A stretch of DNA of 64,000 nt, from positions 938,743-1,002,742 of the forward strand of contig JAXMCR010000003.1 of NCBI GenBank assembly GCA_046349255.1, read 5' to 3'. The position numbers and the translations under genes are program-made. The stretch is from DAIODI01 sp046349255. Lineage in GTDB: Bacteria > Pseudomonadota > Alphaproteobacteria > Rhizobiales > Aestuariivirgaceae. The first letter of the stretch is position 1. Every line of letters starts with the position of its first letter. Below the pieces are notes generated by a model, which was not told the DNA's origin, made no database searches, and saw nothing but the letters and a program-made list of their open reading frames with translations. This document shows, piece by piece, positions 42,093 to 50,537 of the stretch.

Positions 42093-42665
42093 ATGCAGTA
42101 TCGTCAACCCATGACAGCGCATCTGAATACTGCCCAACTCGAGGCCGGACTGGCCCACATCCTCGCCTCGCCGAAGGACGGCGGCCGGCTCGAGGCAATC
42201 GTTTCTCGCCCCGGTCACGGCGAACGCCTCGATCTTTCGACCGCATGGATCAGCCTTGCCGGGGGCGTCGAGGGCGATCACTGGGCAAAGGGCTGCTGGA
42301 AGACGACGCCGGAAGGCAAGCCCGACCCGGACGTCCAGATCTGCATCATGAACGCGCGCTGCATCGCGCTGGTCGCCGGCGAGCGGTCGAACTGGCCGCC
42401 GGCTGGCGACAACCTCTTCGTCGACATGGATCTCTCGTTCGACAACCTGCCGGCGGGCACCCGGCTCGAACTCGGCGGCGCGCTGCTAGAGATCACCGCC
42501 GTCCCGCACCTCGGGTGCAATTCCTTCATCGAGCGATACGGCCGCGACGCCTGCGTGTTCGTGAACACCGGCGAAGGCCGCAAGAACCGGCTGCGCGGCG
42601 TTTACGCACGCGTCATGCGCGATGGGCAGATCGCCGTCGGCGACGTCCTGCGCAAGGTCCGCTAA
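42093..42665 (+). CDS. MOSC domain-containing protein
   Basis: The 190-residue protein has the MOSC barrel: IVSRPGHGERLDLSTAWISLAGGVEGDHWAKG at the start, LFVDMDLSFDNLPAGTRLELGGALLEITAVPHLGC with the conserved Cys, and CVFVNTGEGRKNRLRGVYARV. MOSC proteins bind the molybdenum cofactor or sulfur carriers. No redox partner is adjacent. The start is the ATG at 42093, or possibly 42111. Confidence 0.88.
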   Translation: MQYRQPMTAHLNTAQLEAGLAHILASPKDGGRLEAIVSRPGHGERLDLSTAWISLAGGVEGDHWAKGCWKTTPEGKPDPDVQICIMNARCIALVAGERSNWPPAGDNLFVDMDLSFDNLPAGTRLELGGALLEITAVPHLGCNSFIERYGRDACVFVNTGEGRKNRLRGVYARVMRDGQIAVGDVLRKVR

Positions 42666-42847
42666 GCAATTGCCTATCGTCATTCCAGCGTTAGACAAGC
42701 GCTTTATCAGAACAAGCGGTCAATTGCGCCGCTTCTGAAATATTGGCCCGCATCACGTGAGTTTCCGCACAGCGCCGTTGCGCTGTCCGACGTCAACTGT
42801 GCTGGCAAACGGGGCGAAAAGCTCCCGCAACAACGAGGCAGAACGAC

Positions 42848-43141
42848 ATGAGCATCGCGAAATCAGCGGTCATCGCAGCGTTTTTCGCAATCGCCGCCAC
42901 AGGCACGTCCTTCGCTTCCGATGCGCTTCCGCGCGCCGGTTCCGGCGGCGGACCCGGCCGCCCCGATTTCTGGGCGCAAGAGACCCAGGCCGCGCCGGCC
43001 GCCAAGCCGGTGATCGGTGCATCGAAGCCCGCCACGGCCTCGATGGTCCGCAGCGGCACCGGCGGCAGCAACAGCCTCGGTGGGCGCGCGATCGCGCGAC
43101 CGTTCACTCCAACGCCGGCGATCCAGAGCGCGCAGCAGTAA
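42848..43141 (+). CDS. Small secreted protein of unknown function
   Basis: The 97-residue protein has a signal peptide (SIAKSAVIAAFFAIAATGTSFA, cleaved near residue 23) followed by a low-complexity Ala/Gly/Pro/Ser-rich chain with no Cys. acaacgaggcagaacgac precedes the ATG at 42848 as a possible ribosome binding site. I do not recognise it. It is likely periplasmic and disordered. Confidence 0.6.
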   Translation: MSIAKSAVIAAFFAIAATGTSFASDALPRAGSGGGPGRPDFWAQETQAAPAAKPVIGASKPATASMVRSGTGGSNSLGGRAIARPFTPTPAIQSAQQ

Positions 43142-43144
43142 GAC

Positions 43145-43687
43145 TCAGATTTTCGGCGGGTTCACTTCGACGAGCCCGCCGCGGTAGCGACGGCCATTGT
43201 CGACATAGTGCTCGGCGATGCGCCGCAGCATCTGCGCATTTTCGGGTGACAGTACACGGACGACCTTCGCGGGCGAGCCGAGCGCCAGCGCGTTCTCCGG
43301 GATCTCCTTGCCTTCCGGAACCAGCGAGTTGGCGCCGATCAGCGCGCCCCTGCCGATCTTCGCGCCATTCAGCACGACGGCGCCGATGCCGATCAGCGCG
43401 CCCTCACCCACCGTGCAGCCGTGCAGCATCGCCATGTGGCCGACGGTCACGTCGCGCTCGAGCACCAGCGGAAAGCCCATGTCGGTGTGCAGCACGCAGC
43501 CATCCTGCACGTTGACGTTCTCGCCCAGATGGATGAGCTCGTTGTCACCCCGCAGGATCGCGCCGAACCAGACGCTCGCGTTCTTCTCAAGCTTAACCTT
43601 GCCGATCACGGCCGCGGTCGGCGCGATGTAGTACTCGCCGATCGGCGGCAGTTCCGGCGCGATGCCGTCCAGCGAATACACGGTCAT
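43145..43687 (-). CDS. Gamma-carbonic anhydrase family protein
   Basis: The 180-residue left-handed beta-helix protein has repeated hexapeptides. VLHTDMGFPLVLERDVTVGHMAMLHGC has the three His ligands for zinc or iron, and GANSLVPEGKEIPENALALGSPAK is the usual cap. It belongs to the YrdA/PaaY/CaiE group, whose members may be carbonic anhydrases or have lost activity. The ATG at 43687 was chosen because the frame before it has no fold character. It follows the DUF3126 gene. Confidence 0.9.
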   Translation of the reverse strand: MTVYSLDGIAPELPPIGEYYIAPTAAVIGKVKLEKNASVWFGAILRGDNELIHLGENVNVQDGCVLHTDMGFPLVLERDVTVGHMAMLHGCTVGEGALIGIGAVVLNGAKIGRGALIGANSLVPEGKEIPENALALGSPAKVVRVLSPENAQMLRRIAEHYVDNGRRYRGGLVEVNPPKI

Positions 43688-43721
43688 CCGATCCTCCCCT
43701 CGACGATTTGCGAACCCGATA

Positions 43722-43928
43722 CTACTCGAGGTCGAACTCGAGGATGGCCATCTGGAAGTTGTAGGAGAGGTCGCCGTCCTCGTCGTCGCGGAAGATGACG
43801 CCAACGAACTCGTCGCCAATGTAGACTTCGGCGGAATCCTGCTTCTGCGGCCGCTTGCGCACCTCGATGGGCACGTTGAAGCGGCTCTTCAGGAACGCGG
43901 TGAGCTTGCGGATTTCTTCGGGCGACAC
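43722..43928 (-). CDS. DUF3126 family protein
   Basis: The 68-residue protein has the DUF3126 pattern: EEIRKLTAFLKSRFN, IEVRKRPQKQDSAEVYIGDEFVGVIFRDDEDGDLSYNF and a closing ILEFDLE. The family is alphaproteobacterial and of unknown function. It lies 34 bases from the carbonic anhydrase gene and probably shares its transcript. Confidence 0.88.
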   Translation of the reverse strand: MSPEEIRKLTAFLKSRFNVPIEVRKRPQKQDSAEVYIGDEFVGVIFRDDEDGDLSYNFQMAILEFDLE

Positions 43929-44025
43929 GGGCGGGCGTCCTCAAGTCTGTGAAACGGACCAACCGTCTAGCCGCCGGCCACCCGCCAGCACAAGCGAAAA
44001 TGCTGGCAGGCGGTTTGCCTGAACT

Positions 44026-44874
44026 TTACTCGCCTTGCGGGTCCGGAAGTTCGCCCTTCCCCTCGCCGCCGAAGAGATGGTCCATGATCCGCGACGGCTC
44101 GGCGCAGCCCGCGTAGCCGACGCTCTTGGCAGGAACGCCTGCGACGGTCGTGTTCGCAGGCACGTCGTGCAGCACCACGGAGCCGGCAGCGATGCGCGAG
44201 CAATGGCCGATCTCGATGTTGCCGAGGATCTTTGCCCCCGCGCCGATCAGCACGCCGTAGCGCACCTTCGGATGGCGGTCTCCGTGCGTCTTGCCGGTGC
44301 CGCCGAGCGTTACCGAGTGCAGCATCGACACGTTGTCTTCGACGACCGCCGTCTCGCCGATGACGATCGAGTGCGCGTGATCGATCATGATGCCCTTGCC
44401 GATCTTCGCATTCGGATGGATGTCCGTGCCGAAGACAGACGATGACCGGCTCTGCAGGTAGAACGCGAAATCCTTGCGCCCCATCTCCCACAGCCGGTGC
44501 GCCATGCGGTGCGTCTGGATGGCCTGGAACCCCTTGAAGTAGAGGAACGGCTCGATGAAGCGGTGGCAAGCGGGATCGCGGTCGTATACGGCGACGAGGT
44601 CAACGCGCGCCGCATCCCCGATCTCGGGCTCGGCTTCGAGCGCGTCGTCAAACGCCTGCAGAACGAGGTCGGAGCCGATGTCGGCATGACCGAGGCGCTG
44701 CGCGAGGCGATGGCAGAGCGCATGCTCGAAGCTCGTATGGTTGAGGATGGCGCCGAACAGGAAGCCGCCGAGGCTCGGATCGAGGCGCGCCGCATCCTGC
44801 GCTTCCTCGCGCATGCGGTGCCAGACCGGATCGACCGACTGGAGCGGGCTCTTCTGCTTCAGGAGCGATGCCAT
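44026..44874 (-). CDS. cysE: Serine O-acetyltransferase
   Basis: The 282-residue CysE makes O-acetylserine for cysteine synthesis. The N-terminal helical part (residues 1-140) includes DPACHRFIEPFLYFKGFQAIQTHRMAH. A left-handed beta-helix follows with FGTDIHPNAKIGKGIMIDHAHSIVIGETAVV and SVTLGGTGKTHGDRHPKV. The tail GGEGKGELPDPQGE is not the classic Ile-ending peptide that binds CysK, so complex formation with the synthase is doubtful. The ATG at 44874 follows gaggaggcttcc, a strong ribosome binding site. Confidence 0.95.
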   Translation of the reverse strand: MASLLKQKSPLQSVDPVWHRMREEAQDAARLDPSLGGFLFGAILNHTSFEHALCHRLAQRLGHADIGSDLVLQAFDDALEAEPEIGDAARVDLVAVYDRDPACHRFIEPFLYFKGFQAIQTHRMAHRLWEMGRKDFAFYLQSRSSSVFGTDIHPNAKIGKGIMIDHAHSIVIGETAVVEDNVSMLHSVTLGGTGKTHGDRHPKVRYGVLIGAGAKILGNIEIGHCSRIAAGSVVLHDVPANTTVAGVPAKSVGYAGCAEPSRIMDHLFGGEGKGELPDPQGE

Positions 44875-45018
44875 GGAAGCCTCCTCGAAATCGTAACTCT
44901 CAGTGTAGCACTTGCGCGACCGGATGTGGAGTATAGGGCTACCGCTTACAATAGCTTCGGTGGCCCGCCCGCTGCCAAAGCGCTTACGTTGCCACCCGCC
45001 GCAAGGATCTAAAAGCCG

Positions 45019-45825
45019 ATGCCGATTGCGTATTCCTCGCCTACCCCCAACGTCACCGCCAGCCGCGACGGCGCCGTCGGCTGGCTGGTGCTCAACAAGC
45101 CGGAACGCCGCAATGCGCTTGATGCGCAGATGTGGGAGGCCATTCCGAAGCTCGTCGCCGCAATGACCGAGGACCCTGACGTTCGCGTCATCGCCGTCAC
45201 CGGTGCGGGCGAGGAGGCGTTCGCGGCCGGCGCCGACATCTCTGAGTTCAAGGGCAACCGCGACGACGCGGCCGGGGCGCGCGCCTACGAGGAGATGAAC
45301 GGGCGGGCGTTTCGCGCGCTGCAGGAGACGCCGAAGCCGGTCGTCGCCGTGATCCGCGGGTTCTGCATCGGCGGCGGCCTTGCGATCGCCCTCTCGTGCG
45401 ACCTGCGCATTGCGAGCGACGACGCGCAGTTCGCCCTGCCGCCCGCGCGGCTCGGTCTCGCCTACCCTGCAGGCGGGATCGCCACGCTGCTGTCGGCGGT
45501 GACGCCCGCGACGGCGCGCGATCTGATCTTCACGGGCCGCCGCGTGGACGCGCAGGAGGCGCTTCGGCTCGGACTCGTCAATCGCGTCGTCGCGAAGGAC
45601 GCGCTCACGGGGGAGGCGACCGCCGTGCTGCGGTCGATCGCCGAGAACGCGCCGCTGACGATCGCCGCCGCCAAGCGCACCATCGCAGCCCTGCACGAGG
45701 GGATGAGCGAGACGGCCCACCGCGAGATCGAGACGCTCGCGGCGCGTTGCTTCGACAGTGCGGACTACAAGGAAGGTCGCGCAGCGTTTCTGGAAAAGCG
45801 CAAACCGCAGTTCCGCGGCGTCTGA
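45019..45825 (+). CDS. Crotonase superfamily protein lacking the enoyl-CoA hydratase glutamates
   Basis: The 268-residue protein has the crotonase fold: AFAAGADISEF for the first oxyanion loop and FCIGGGLAIALSCDLRIASDD for the second. The two catalytic Glu of enoyl-CoA hydratase are replaced by Ala122 and Pro142. A Tyr149 in LGLAYPAGG aligns with the Tyr used by methylmalonyl-CoA decarboxylase (YgfG), and the C-terminus ends AFLEKRKPQFRG, as YgfG-like proteins do. So a decarboxylase or another crotonase reaction is more likely than hydration. The substrate is unknown. Confidence 0.85.
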   Translation: MPIAYSSPTPNVTASRDGAVGWLVLNKPERRNALDAQMWEAIPKLVAAMTEDPDVRVIAVTGAGEEAFAAGADISEFKGNRDDAAGARAYEEMNGRAFRALQETPKPVVAVIRGFCIGGGLAIALSCDLRIASDDAQFALPPARLGLAYPAGGIATLLSAVTPATARDLIFTGRRVDAQEALRLGLVNRVVAKDALTGEATAVLRSIAENAPLTIAAAKRTIAALHEGMSETAHREIETLAARCFDSADYKEGRAAFLEKRKPQFRGV

Positions 45826-45832
45826 CGTTTCG

Positions 45833-46594
45833 CTAGACGGGCGCGGTCGCGCGATCGAGGAAGTCGAGCACCGCAAGGCGGTACTGCTGGTCCGTCACCG
45901 CGCGCATGTGATCCTTGCCCTTCAGCACCAACGTCTCGGCATCCGGAATCGCTTCCGCGATCGGCCCGATCGGCCCGGCGATATCGTCGGCGTCGCCCAC
46001 GACGATCAGTACGGGACACTGGATCGTCCGCAATGCAGCGGGATCGATCACGACACGGGAGGACCGCATGCAGGCCGCGAGCGCGGCAAGGTCGCTTTTC
46101 GTCTGCTCGGCGAAGCGGCGGAAGCTGCGGCCCATCGGATCGGTGACGGACGCAAGCGACGGCGCCTCGAGCGCCGCGATCACTTCCGCCGAGCCTGGAA
46201 CGCCGTTGATCATGTTGCCGGCAAGACCGCCCAGCACGAGGCTTCGCACGCGCGTCGGATGCGCAATGGCGAGCAACGCCGAAAGGCGCGCGCCCATCGA
46301 GTAGCCCATCACGTCGGCGCTCTCGATCGAGAGCGTGTCGAGCAGCCGGCGCAGGTCTTCCGCCATCGTTGCCGCTTCGTAGGCGGCCGGGTCGTATAGT
46401 TTCTCGCTCTGCCCGTGGCCGCGGTTGTCAATGGTGACGACCCTGCGCCCGGCCTTCTTCAGGAGATCGATCCAGCTTGTCGATCCCCAGTTGACGGCGG
46501 CGGTGGACGCGAAACCGTGCACCAGCAGCACGGGCTCCCCCTCGCCTTCCACGTCATAGGCAATGCGTACGCCATCCGAGTCGAATGTCGGCAT
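45833..46594 (-). CDS. Alpha/beta hydrolase
   Basis: The 253-residue protein has the alpha/beta hydrolase pattern: VLLVHGFAST, TIDNRGHGQSE, the nucleophile elbow MGYSMGARLS with its Ser, VGDADDIAGP for the acid, and KGKDHMRAV for the His. Substrate is unknown. It converges with the crotonase gene and is divergent from the zinc-finger gene. Confidence 0.88.
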   Translation of the reverse strand: MPTFDSDGVRIAYDVEGEGEPVLLVHGFASTAAVNWGSTSWIDLLKKAGRRVVTIDNRGHGQSEKLYDPAAYEAATMAEDLRRLLDTLSIESADVMGYSMGARLSALLAIAHPTRVRSLVLGGLAGNMINGVPGSAEVIAALEAPSLASVTDPMGRSFRRFAEQTKSDLAALAACMRSSRVVIDPAALRTIQCPVLIVVGDADDIAGPIGPIAEAIPDAETLVLKGKDHMRAVTDQQYRLAVLDFLDRATAPV

Positions 46595-46680
46595 GAACGC
46601 CCCTTCCCGAATGCTTGTCCACCACCCTGCCCCATGCTATCCACGCTTTCGTCCGGTGGCAAAGGCGGTAAGGCAGGCTC

Positions 46681-46926
46681 ATGGCGAAGACGGGAACCCC
46701 GAAGTACCAGAACGACATGGGCGTTCCGCGCATCGAGATCGGCGCGCGCGAGTTCGAGTGCGTCGGCGCGAAGCCGCCATACGACCATCCGCACATCTAC
46801 ATCGACATGGGAGGCGGCGACGACGCCGTGTGCCCTTACTGCTCGACCCACTATCACTACGACGGGGCGCTGAAGCACGGCGCCGCCAGACCGCCGGAAG
46901 CGGTCTATGCGGATAGAGACCTTTGA
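46681..46926 (+). CDS. Zinc-finger (CHCC) domain protein, NDUFS6-like
   Basis: The 81-residue protein has the zf-CHCC pattern: FECVGAKPPYDHPHIYIDMGGGDDAVCPYCSTHYHY, a Cys, a His and a CxxC that ligate zinc. This is the family of mitochondrial complex I NDUFS6 and its alphaproteobacterial homologues, which serve as complex I accessory subunits. No nuo gene is adjacent. Confidence 0.9.
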   Translation: MAKTGTPKYQNDMGVPRIEIGAREFECVGAKPPYDHPHIYIDMGGGDDAVCPYCSTHYHYDGALKHGAARPPEAVYADRDL

Positions 46927-47130
46927 CGCTGCGCTGGGTTTGAAGCCCCTGAAACGGCGGACGGCGACGCAAGCCCCCCTCCGGACCCACGCCGCCGCCG
47001 CGCCCTCTACTCCCGGCGGCTGGCGCTAGGCCGCCGCCGGCGAGTCCCCATCGTTTCCCCTGGTCGCAAAGATGGCCAAGGGGGGCGAATGGATCAAATT
47101 TAAATCAAACTTGCAGTAAAGGTGGGGTTA

Positions 47131-47643
47131 ATGGGTAACCATGGCGACCAGCCCGCGAAGGCGATGATCCGCACGATGACCGATGCGGACCGCGACGCCG
47201 TGCTGTCCCTGGTGCGCGAACTCCAGGCGCATGAATCGACCGTGTACGATCGAATGATCCCGCCCGAGGAGATCACCGCGACGTACCTCGACCGCATGGC
47301 GGCGGACTGCCAGACCTATGACGGCGTCGTGCTCGTGGCGGTGAAGGGCGATCGGGTCGTCGGCTACGCCTCGGTGATGCGGCGCGCGTTCGACGAGAGC
47401 TACGACGAGGTGCCGTTCACCTACGCGTACGTGGCCGATCTTGTGGTCTCCGACCGCGAACGGGGCAGCGGAATCGGCCGCGGCCTTCTTGAAGCATGCG
47501 AGGCGGAAGCACGTGCGGCGGGCCAGGCGTGGATGCGCATCTCGGTCCTCGCCAAGAACATCGGTGCGCACGGCCTCTACCGCTCGTTCGGGTTCAACGA
47601 TCATCTCGTCACGCTCGAGAAGCCCTTGAAGGAGAAGACGTGA
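47131..47643 (+). CDS. GNAT family N-acetyltransferase
   Basis: The 170-residue acetyltransferase has AYVADLVVSDRERGSGIGRGLLEACEAEARAAG with the RxxGxG/A acetyl-CoA loop, and GLYRSFGF near the end. The substrate is unknown. The ATG at 47131 has aaaggtgg upstream; an ATG at 47164 that begins the domain is the alternative. Its stop overlaps the start of the YcaQ-like gene as GTGA, so the two are co-translated. Confidence 0.85.
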   Translation: MGNHGDQPAKAMIRTMTDADRDAVLSLVRELQAHESTVYDRMIPPEEITATYLDRMAADCQTYDGVVLVAVKGDRVVGYASVMRRAFDESYDEVPFTYAYVADLVVSDRERGSGIGRGLLEACEAEARAAGQAWMRISVLAKNIGAHGLYRSFGFNDHLVTLEKPLKEKT

Positions 47644-48860
47644 TCGCGAAGGCGTCGTTGTCGCGCGAGGAGGCGCGTCGCATCGCGCTTACGGCGCAAG
47701 GGCTCGCAGCGCCGGCGCGGGAGGGCGACCCCTCGTGGCGAAAGATCGCCGCGACCATCGACCGGCTGAACCTCCTCCAGATCGACAGCGTGAACGTTCT
47801 TGCCCGCGCGCATTACCTGCCGCTCTATTCCCGGCTCGGCGCCTACGATCGGTCGCTTCTCGATGCCCACGCGTTCGCGCAGGGCCGCAAGGGGCGCGCG
47901 CTGTTCGAGTACTGGGCGCACGAGGCGAGCCTGCTTCCGGTCTCGTGCTGGCCACTGCTGCAATGGCGCATGCGGCGCGCCGAGCGCGGCGACGGCCTCT
48001 ATAAATCGCTTGCACGGTTCGCAGTGGAGCGGCGCGGGTACATCGACACGGTGCTCGCCGAGATCAGGGCCAACGGGCCCCTCGCCGCGCGCGAACTCGC
48101 GGGCGAGGAGAAGCGCTCGGGTGCGTGGTGGGGTTGGCACGACGCCAAGTACGCGCTCGAATGGCTGTTCTGGGCGGGCCTCGTAACGGCGTCGGGGCGC
48201 CGTGGCGGGTTCGAGCGGCTTTACGATGTCCCCGAGCGGGTGCTGCCGGCGTCAGCGCTCGACTCGCCGGTCCCAGCCGAGGCGGATGCGATCCGCGCCC
48301 TCGTCGAGCGATCTGCGATCGCGCTCGGCATCGCGAGCGAGGCAGACCTGCGCGACTACTTCCGTCTGCCCGTCGCCGAGACCAAGCGAGCGGTGCAGGA
48401 GCTCATTGAGTCGGGCGCGCTGCGCGAGGTTGGAGTCGAGGGCTGGCGCATGCAGGCCTATCTCCATCGCGATGCGACGTTGCCCCGGCGCGCGACGGGA
48501 ACCGCACTCCTGTCGCCGTTCGATCCCGTCGTCTGGGAACGTCAGCGCACGGAGCGACTGTTCGGCTTCCACTATCGGATCGAGATCTACACGCCGGCCC
48601 ATAAGCGCGAGTACGGCTATTACGTACTGCCGTTCCTGCACGAGGGCCGCTTCGCAGCGCGTCTCTGCCTGAAGGCCGACCGCGCCAACGATACGCTCGT
48701 CGTGAACACCAGCCACCTCGAGGATGGAGCCGACCTCGAAGGAACGGCAAATGCGCTGATCGGCGAACTCCGTCGGCTCTCCAGGTGGCTTGACCTCGCG
48801 CATATGAGAGTCGATGCCCGCAACGGGCTTGGATCCGCGATCAAGAGTCTTGGCGCATGA
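47640..48860 (+). CDS. Winged-helix DNA glycosylase, YcaQ/AlkZ family (HTH_42)
   Basis: The 406-residue protein belongs to COG3214. The QxD motif that marks the YcaQ catalytic site is in LNLLQIDSVNVLARAHYLPLYSRLG (Gln47, Asp49), with winged-helix segments following and FHYRIEIYTPAHKREYGYYVLPFLHEGRFAARLCLKADR near the end. YcaQ unhooks DNA interstrand crosslinks and removes bulky alkylated bases; AlkZ relatives give self-resistance to producers of alkylating compounds. The GTG at 47640 overlaps the acetyltransferase stop. Confidence 0.88.
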   Translation: MIAKASLSREEARRIALTAQGLAAPAREGDPSWRKIAATIDRLNLLQIDSVNVLARAHYLPLYSRLGAYDRSLLDAHAFAQGRKGRALFEYWAHEASLLPVSCWPLLQWRMRRAERGDGLYKSLARFAVERRGYIDTVLAEIRANGPLAARELAGEEKRSGAWWGWHDAKYALEWLFWAGLVTASGRRGGFERLYDVPERVLPASALDSPVPAEADAIRALVERSAIALGIASEADLRDYFRLPVAETKRAVQELIESGALREVGVEGWRMQAYLHRDATLPRRATGTALLSPFDPVVWERQRTERLFGFHYRIEIYTPAHKREYGYYVLPFLHEGRFAARLCLKADRANDTLVVNTSHLEDGADLEGTANALIGELRRLSRWLDLAHMRVDARNGLGSAIKSLGA

Positions 48861-49133
48861 AAGAGTGCCCCGGTTGTGCGCAAGGACAGCCGGGGACTTC
48901 GAGTCGGAGACTAGGAGAAGCCGATTGGCCTTCGGAACCGCCGATGGTCAGGGAGTACCGCCAGCGGCTCTGGCCAACGATCGCGGACCTGATGTCCGGT
49001 TACCGGATCAATGTCCAATTGTTTCCAGTTCTCCGTCAAGGGGTTGCGCGATAAATTTCCGCAACGTCATCAAACTGTTACACCGGTTTTATCAGCGGTT
49101 GCGCAAGGCTGCGGCGCACTCGCGCGCAGGCGG

Positions 49134-49220
49134 TGGTGCGGGCGGTGGGACTCGAACCCACACTCCTCGAGAGGAAACGGATTTTAAGTCCGTTGCGTCT
49201 ACCGGTTCCGCCACGCCCGC
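49134..49220 (-). tRNA. tRNA-Leu (anticodon TAA)
   Basis: The reverse strand starts GCGGGCGTGGCGGAACCGG and folds as a cloverleaf. The acceptor stem is GCGGGCG/CGCCCGC. The anticodon stem ACGGA/TCCGT encloses the loop CTTAAAA, giving anticodon TAA. A long variable arm (TTTCCTCTCGAGGAG) marks a class II tRNA, with GGTTCGAGTCC in the T arm. The discriminator A and an encoded CCA follow. With the anticodon TAA it reads UUA and UUG. The gene is 84 bases plus CCA. Confidence 0.95.
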
Positions 49221-49315
49221 CAGCCTGCGAGGCTTAACCGACGTGGGGGGCGCTCACAAGCAGGAACCCCGGCAGCTTGCGCCACCGGGGTTGCCGTAGA
49301 TCAGGCCGGCTAAGT

Positions 49316-49726
49316 CTACCAGCCGAGGTTCAAGCTCACGCCCGGGGCCGGGTAACCGTACCCGTAGCCATAGGGATAGCAGGGATAGCCGTAGCCGCAC
49401 CCACCGTAACCGCCGAACGCGAAGCCCACCGCCGGGCCGCCGTAGCCGTAGTAGCGGCGATGATTCCAGCCATAGTGCCGCCCGCGATCCCAACCGTAGT
49501 GCCGTCCGCGGTCCCAGCCGCGGTAGACGTGGCGGGAACCGCCGTTCCACTGGTTGCCGTAGCGGTAGCCGTAGTTGTGACCCCTGCGTTGCTGGTAGGT
49601 GTTGACACCGGCCGACCCGTAACCCTGACCGTAAACACGCGTCTGGGCCATGGCCGGGTCGGCGAGCGCCAGCAGGCCCACCGCCGCGCCTGCCGCCAAC
49701 AGCGGCTTCATCGTCAGTGTATGCAT
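49316..49726 (-). CDS. Secreted Gly/Tyr/Arg-rich protein of unknown function
   Basis: The 136-residue protein has a signal peptide (HTLTMKPLLAAGAAVGLLAL...AMAQ, cleaved near residue 28). The mature chain is rich in Gly, Tyr and Arg with repeated GWDRGRHY units, then Gly-Tyr pairs (GYGYPCYPYGYGYGYP) with two Cys. The composition recalls amyloid-like or surface-layer proteins and Gly/Tyr-rich secreted proteins seen in many Hyphomicrobiales. The ATG at 49726 is preceded by aaaggagcacgaca. Confidence 0.75.
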   Translation of the reverse strand: MHTLTMKPLLAAGAAVGLLALADPAMAQTRVYGQGYGSAGVNTYQQRRGHNYGYRYGNQWNGGSRHVYRGWDRGRHYGWDRGRHYGWNHRRYYGYGGPAVGFAFGGYGGCGYGYPCYPYGYGYGYPAPGVSLNLGW

Positions 49727-49855
49727 TGTCGTGCTCCTTTTCGCATGCGCCTTGGAAGGCATGCAGGAGCAACGCCCGCCCTTCTGAATCGTTTCCTCTG
49801 CAAGCGGGCCGAAGGGCAGGTAATATCTGGAAAAAATACGTGTGCCGACGGAACC

Positions 49856-50362
49856 CTAAACCGTTGCGCCTTCGCGGATCGGCGGCACGAACTGCAGGGT
49901 CATGTCCCACGGCAGGTAGATCCAGGTGTCCTGGCTGACCTCGGTCACGAACGTGTCGACGAGGGGCACTCCCGCAGGCTTTGCATACACCGCGGCGAAG
50001 TGCGCCTTGGGCAGCATGTCGCGCACCGCTCGGGCGGTCTTTCCCGTGTCCACGAGGTCGTCGACGATGAGCACCCCCAGCCCCTGATCCTTCGTCACGT
50101 CACCGCTCACGGGCTTCAGAACCTCGAGCCCGCCCTGCTTGCCGTAGTCGTAGGAGGCGACGCAGACGGTCTCGATGACCCGCACGCCGAGTTCGCGCGC
50201 CACGATCGCCGCCGGCACGAGTCCCCCGCGCGTCACCGCCACCACGGCGCGGAACGGCCCCACCCCGTTAAGGCGCCAGGCGAGCGCCCGGCTGTCGCGG
50301 TGGAACTGGTCCCAGGAGACGGGGAATCCCTTCTCGTAGCGGTCATCGACGTTGGCGGCCAT
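49856..50362 (-). CDS. gpt: Xanthine-guanine phosphoribosyltransferase
   Basis: The 168-residue protein transfers phosphoribose to xanthine or guanine in purine salvage. VVAVTRGGLVPAAIVARELGVRVIETV is the PRPP-binding start, and LIVDDLVDTGKTARAVRDML is the acidic PRPP motif. Length and layout match bacterial Gpt rather than Hpt. The ATG at 50362 was chosen over the longer frame because residues before it lack fold character. Confidence 0.93.
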   Translation of the reverse strand: MAANVDDRYEKGFPVSWDQFHRDSRALAWRLNGVGPFRAVVAVTRGGLVPAAIVARELGVRVIETVCVASYDYGKQGGLEVLKPVSGDVTKDQGLGVLIVDDLVDTGKTARAVRDMLPKAHFAAVYAKPAGVPLVDTFVTEVSQDTWIYLPWDMTLQFVPPIREGATV

Positions 50363-50537
50363 GCGACGGTCCTCGTTCAGGAAACGGTGGCGGAGCCGAA
50401 TGGCGGCGCCGGCTCGACCGTATAGGCCACGGGCGGGTTGCGTTTTGCAACCGTCCATCAACCGTTGCTTCATCGTTTTCGGCGAATGTTGTGGAACGCG
50501 TCGCGGGACGAGACCGAAAAAGGGACGGGGACGGACG

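Noticed and set aside
45019..45825. Plain enoyl-CoA hydratase
   Set aside because: Both catalytic Glu positions are substituted, so the standard name is not supported.
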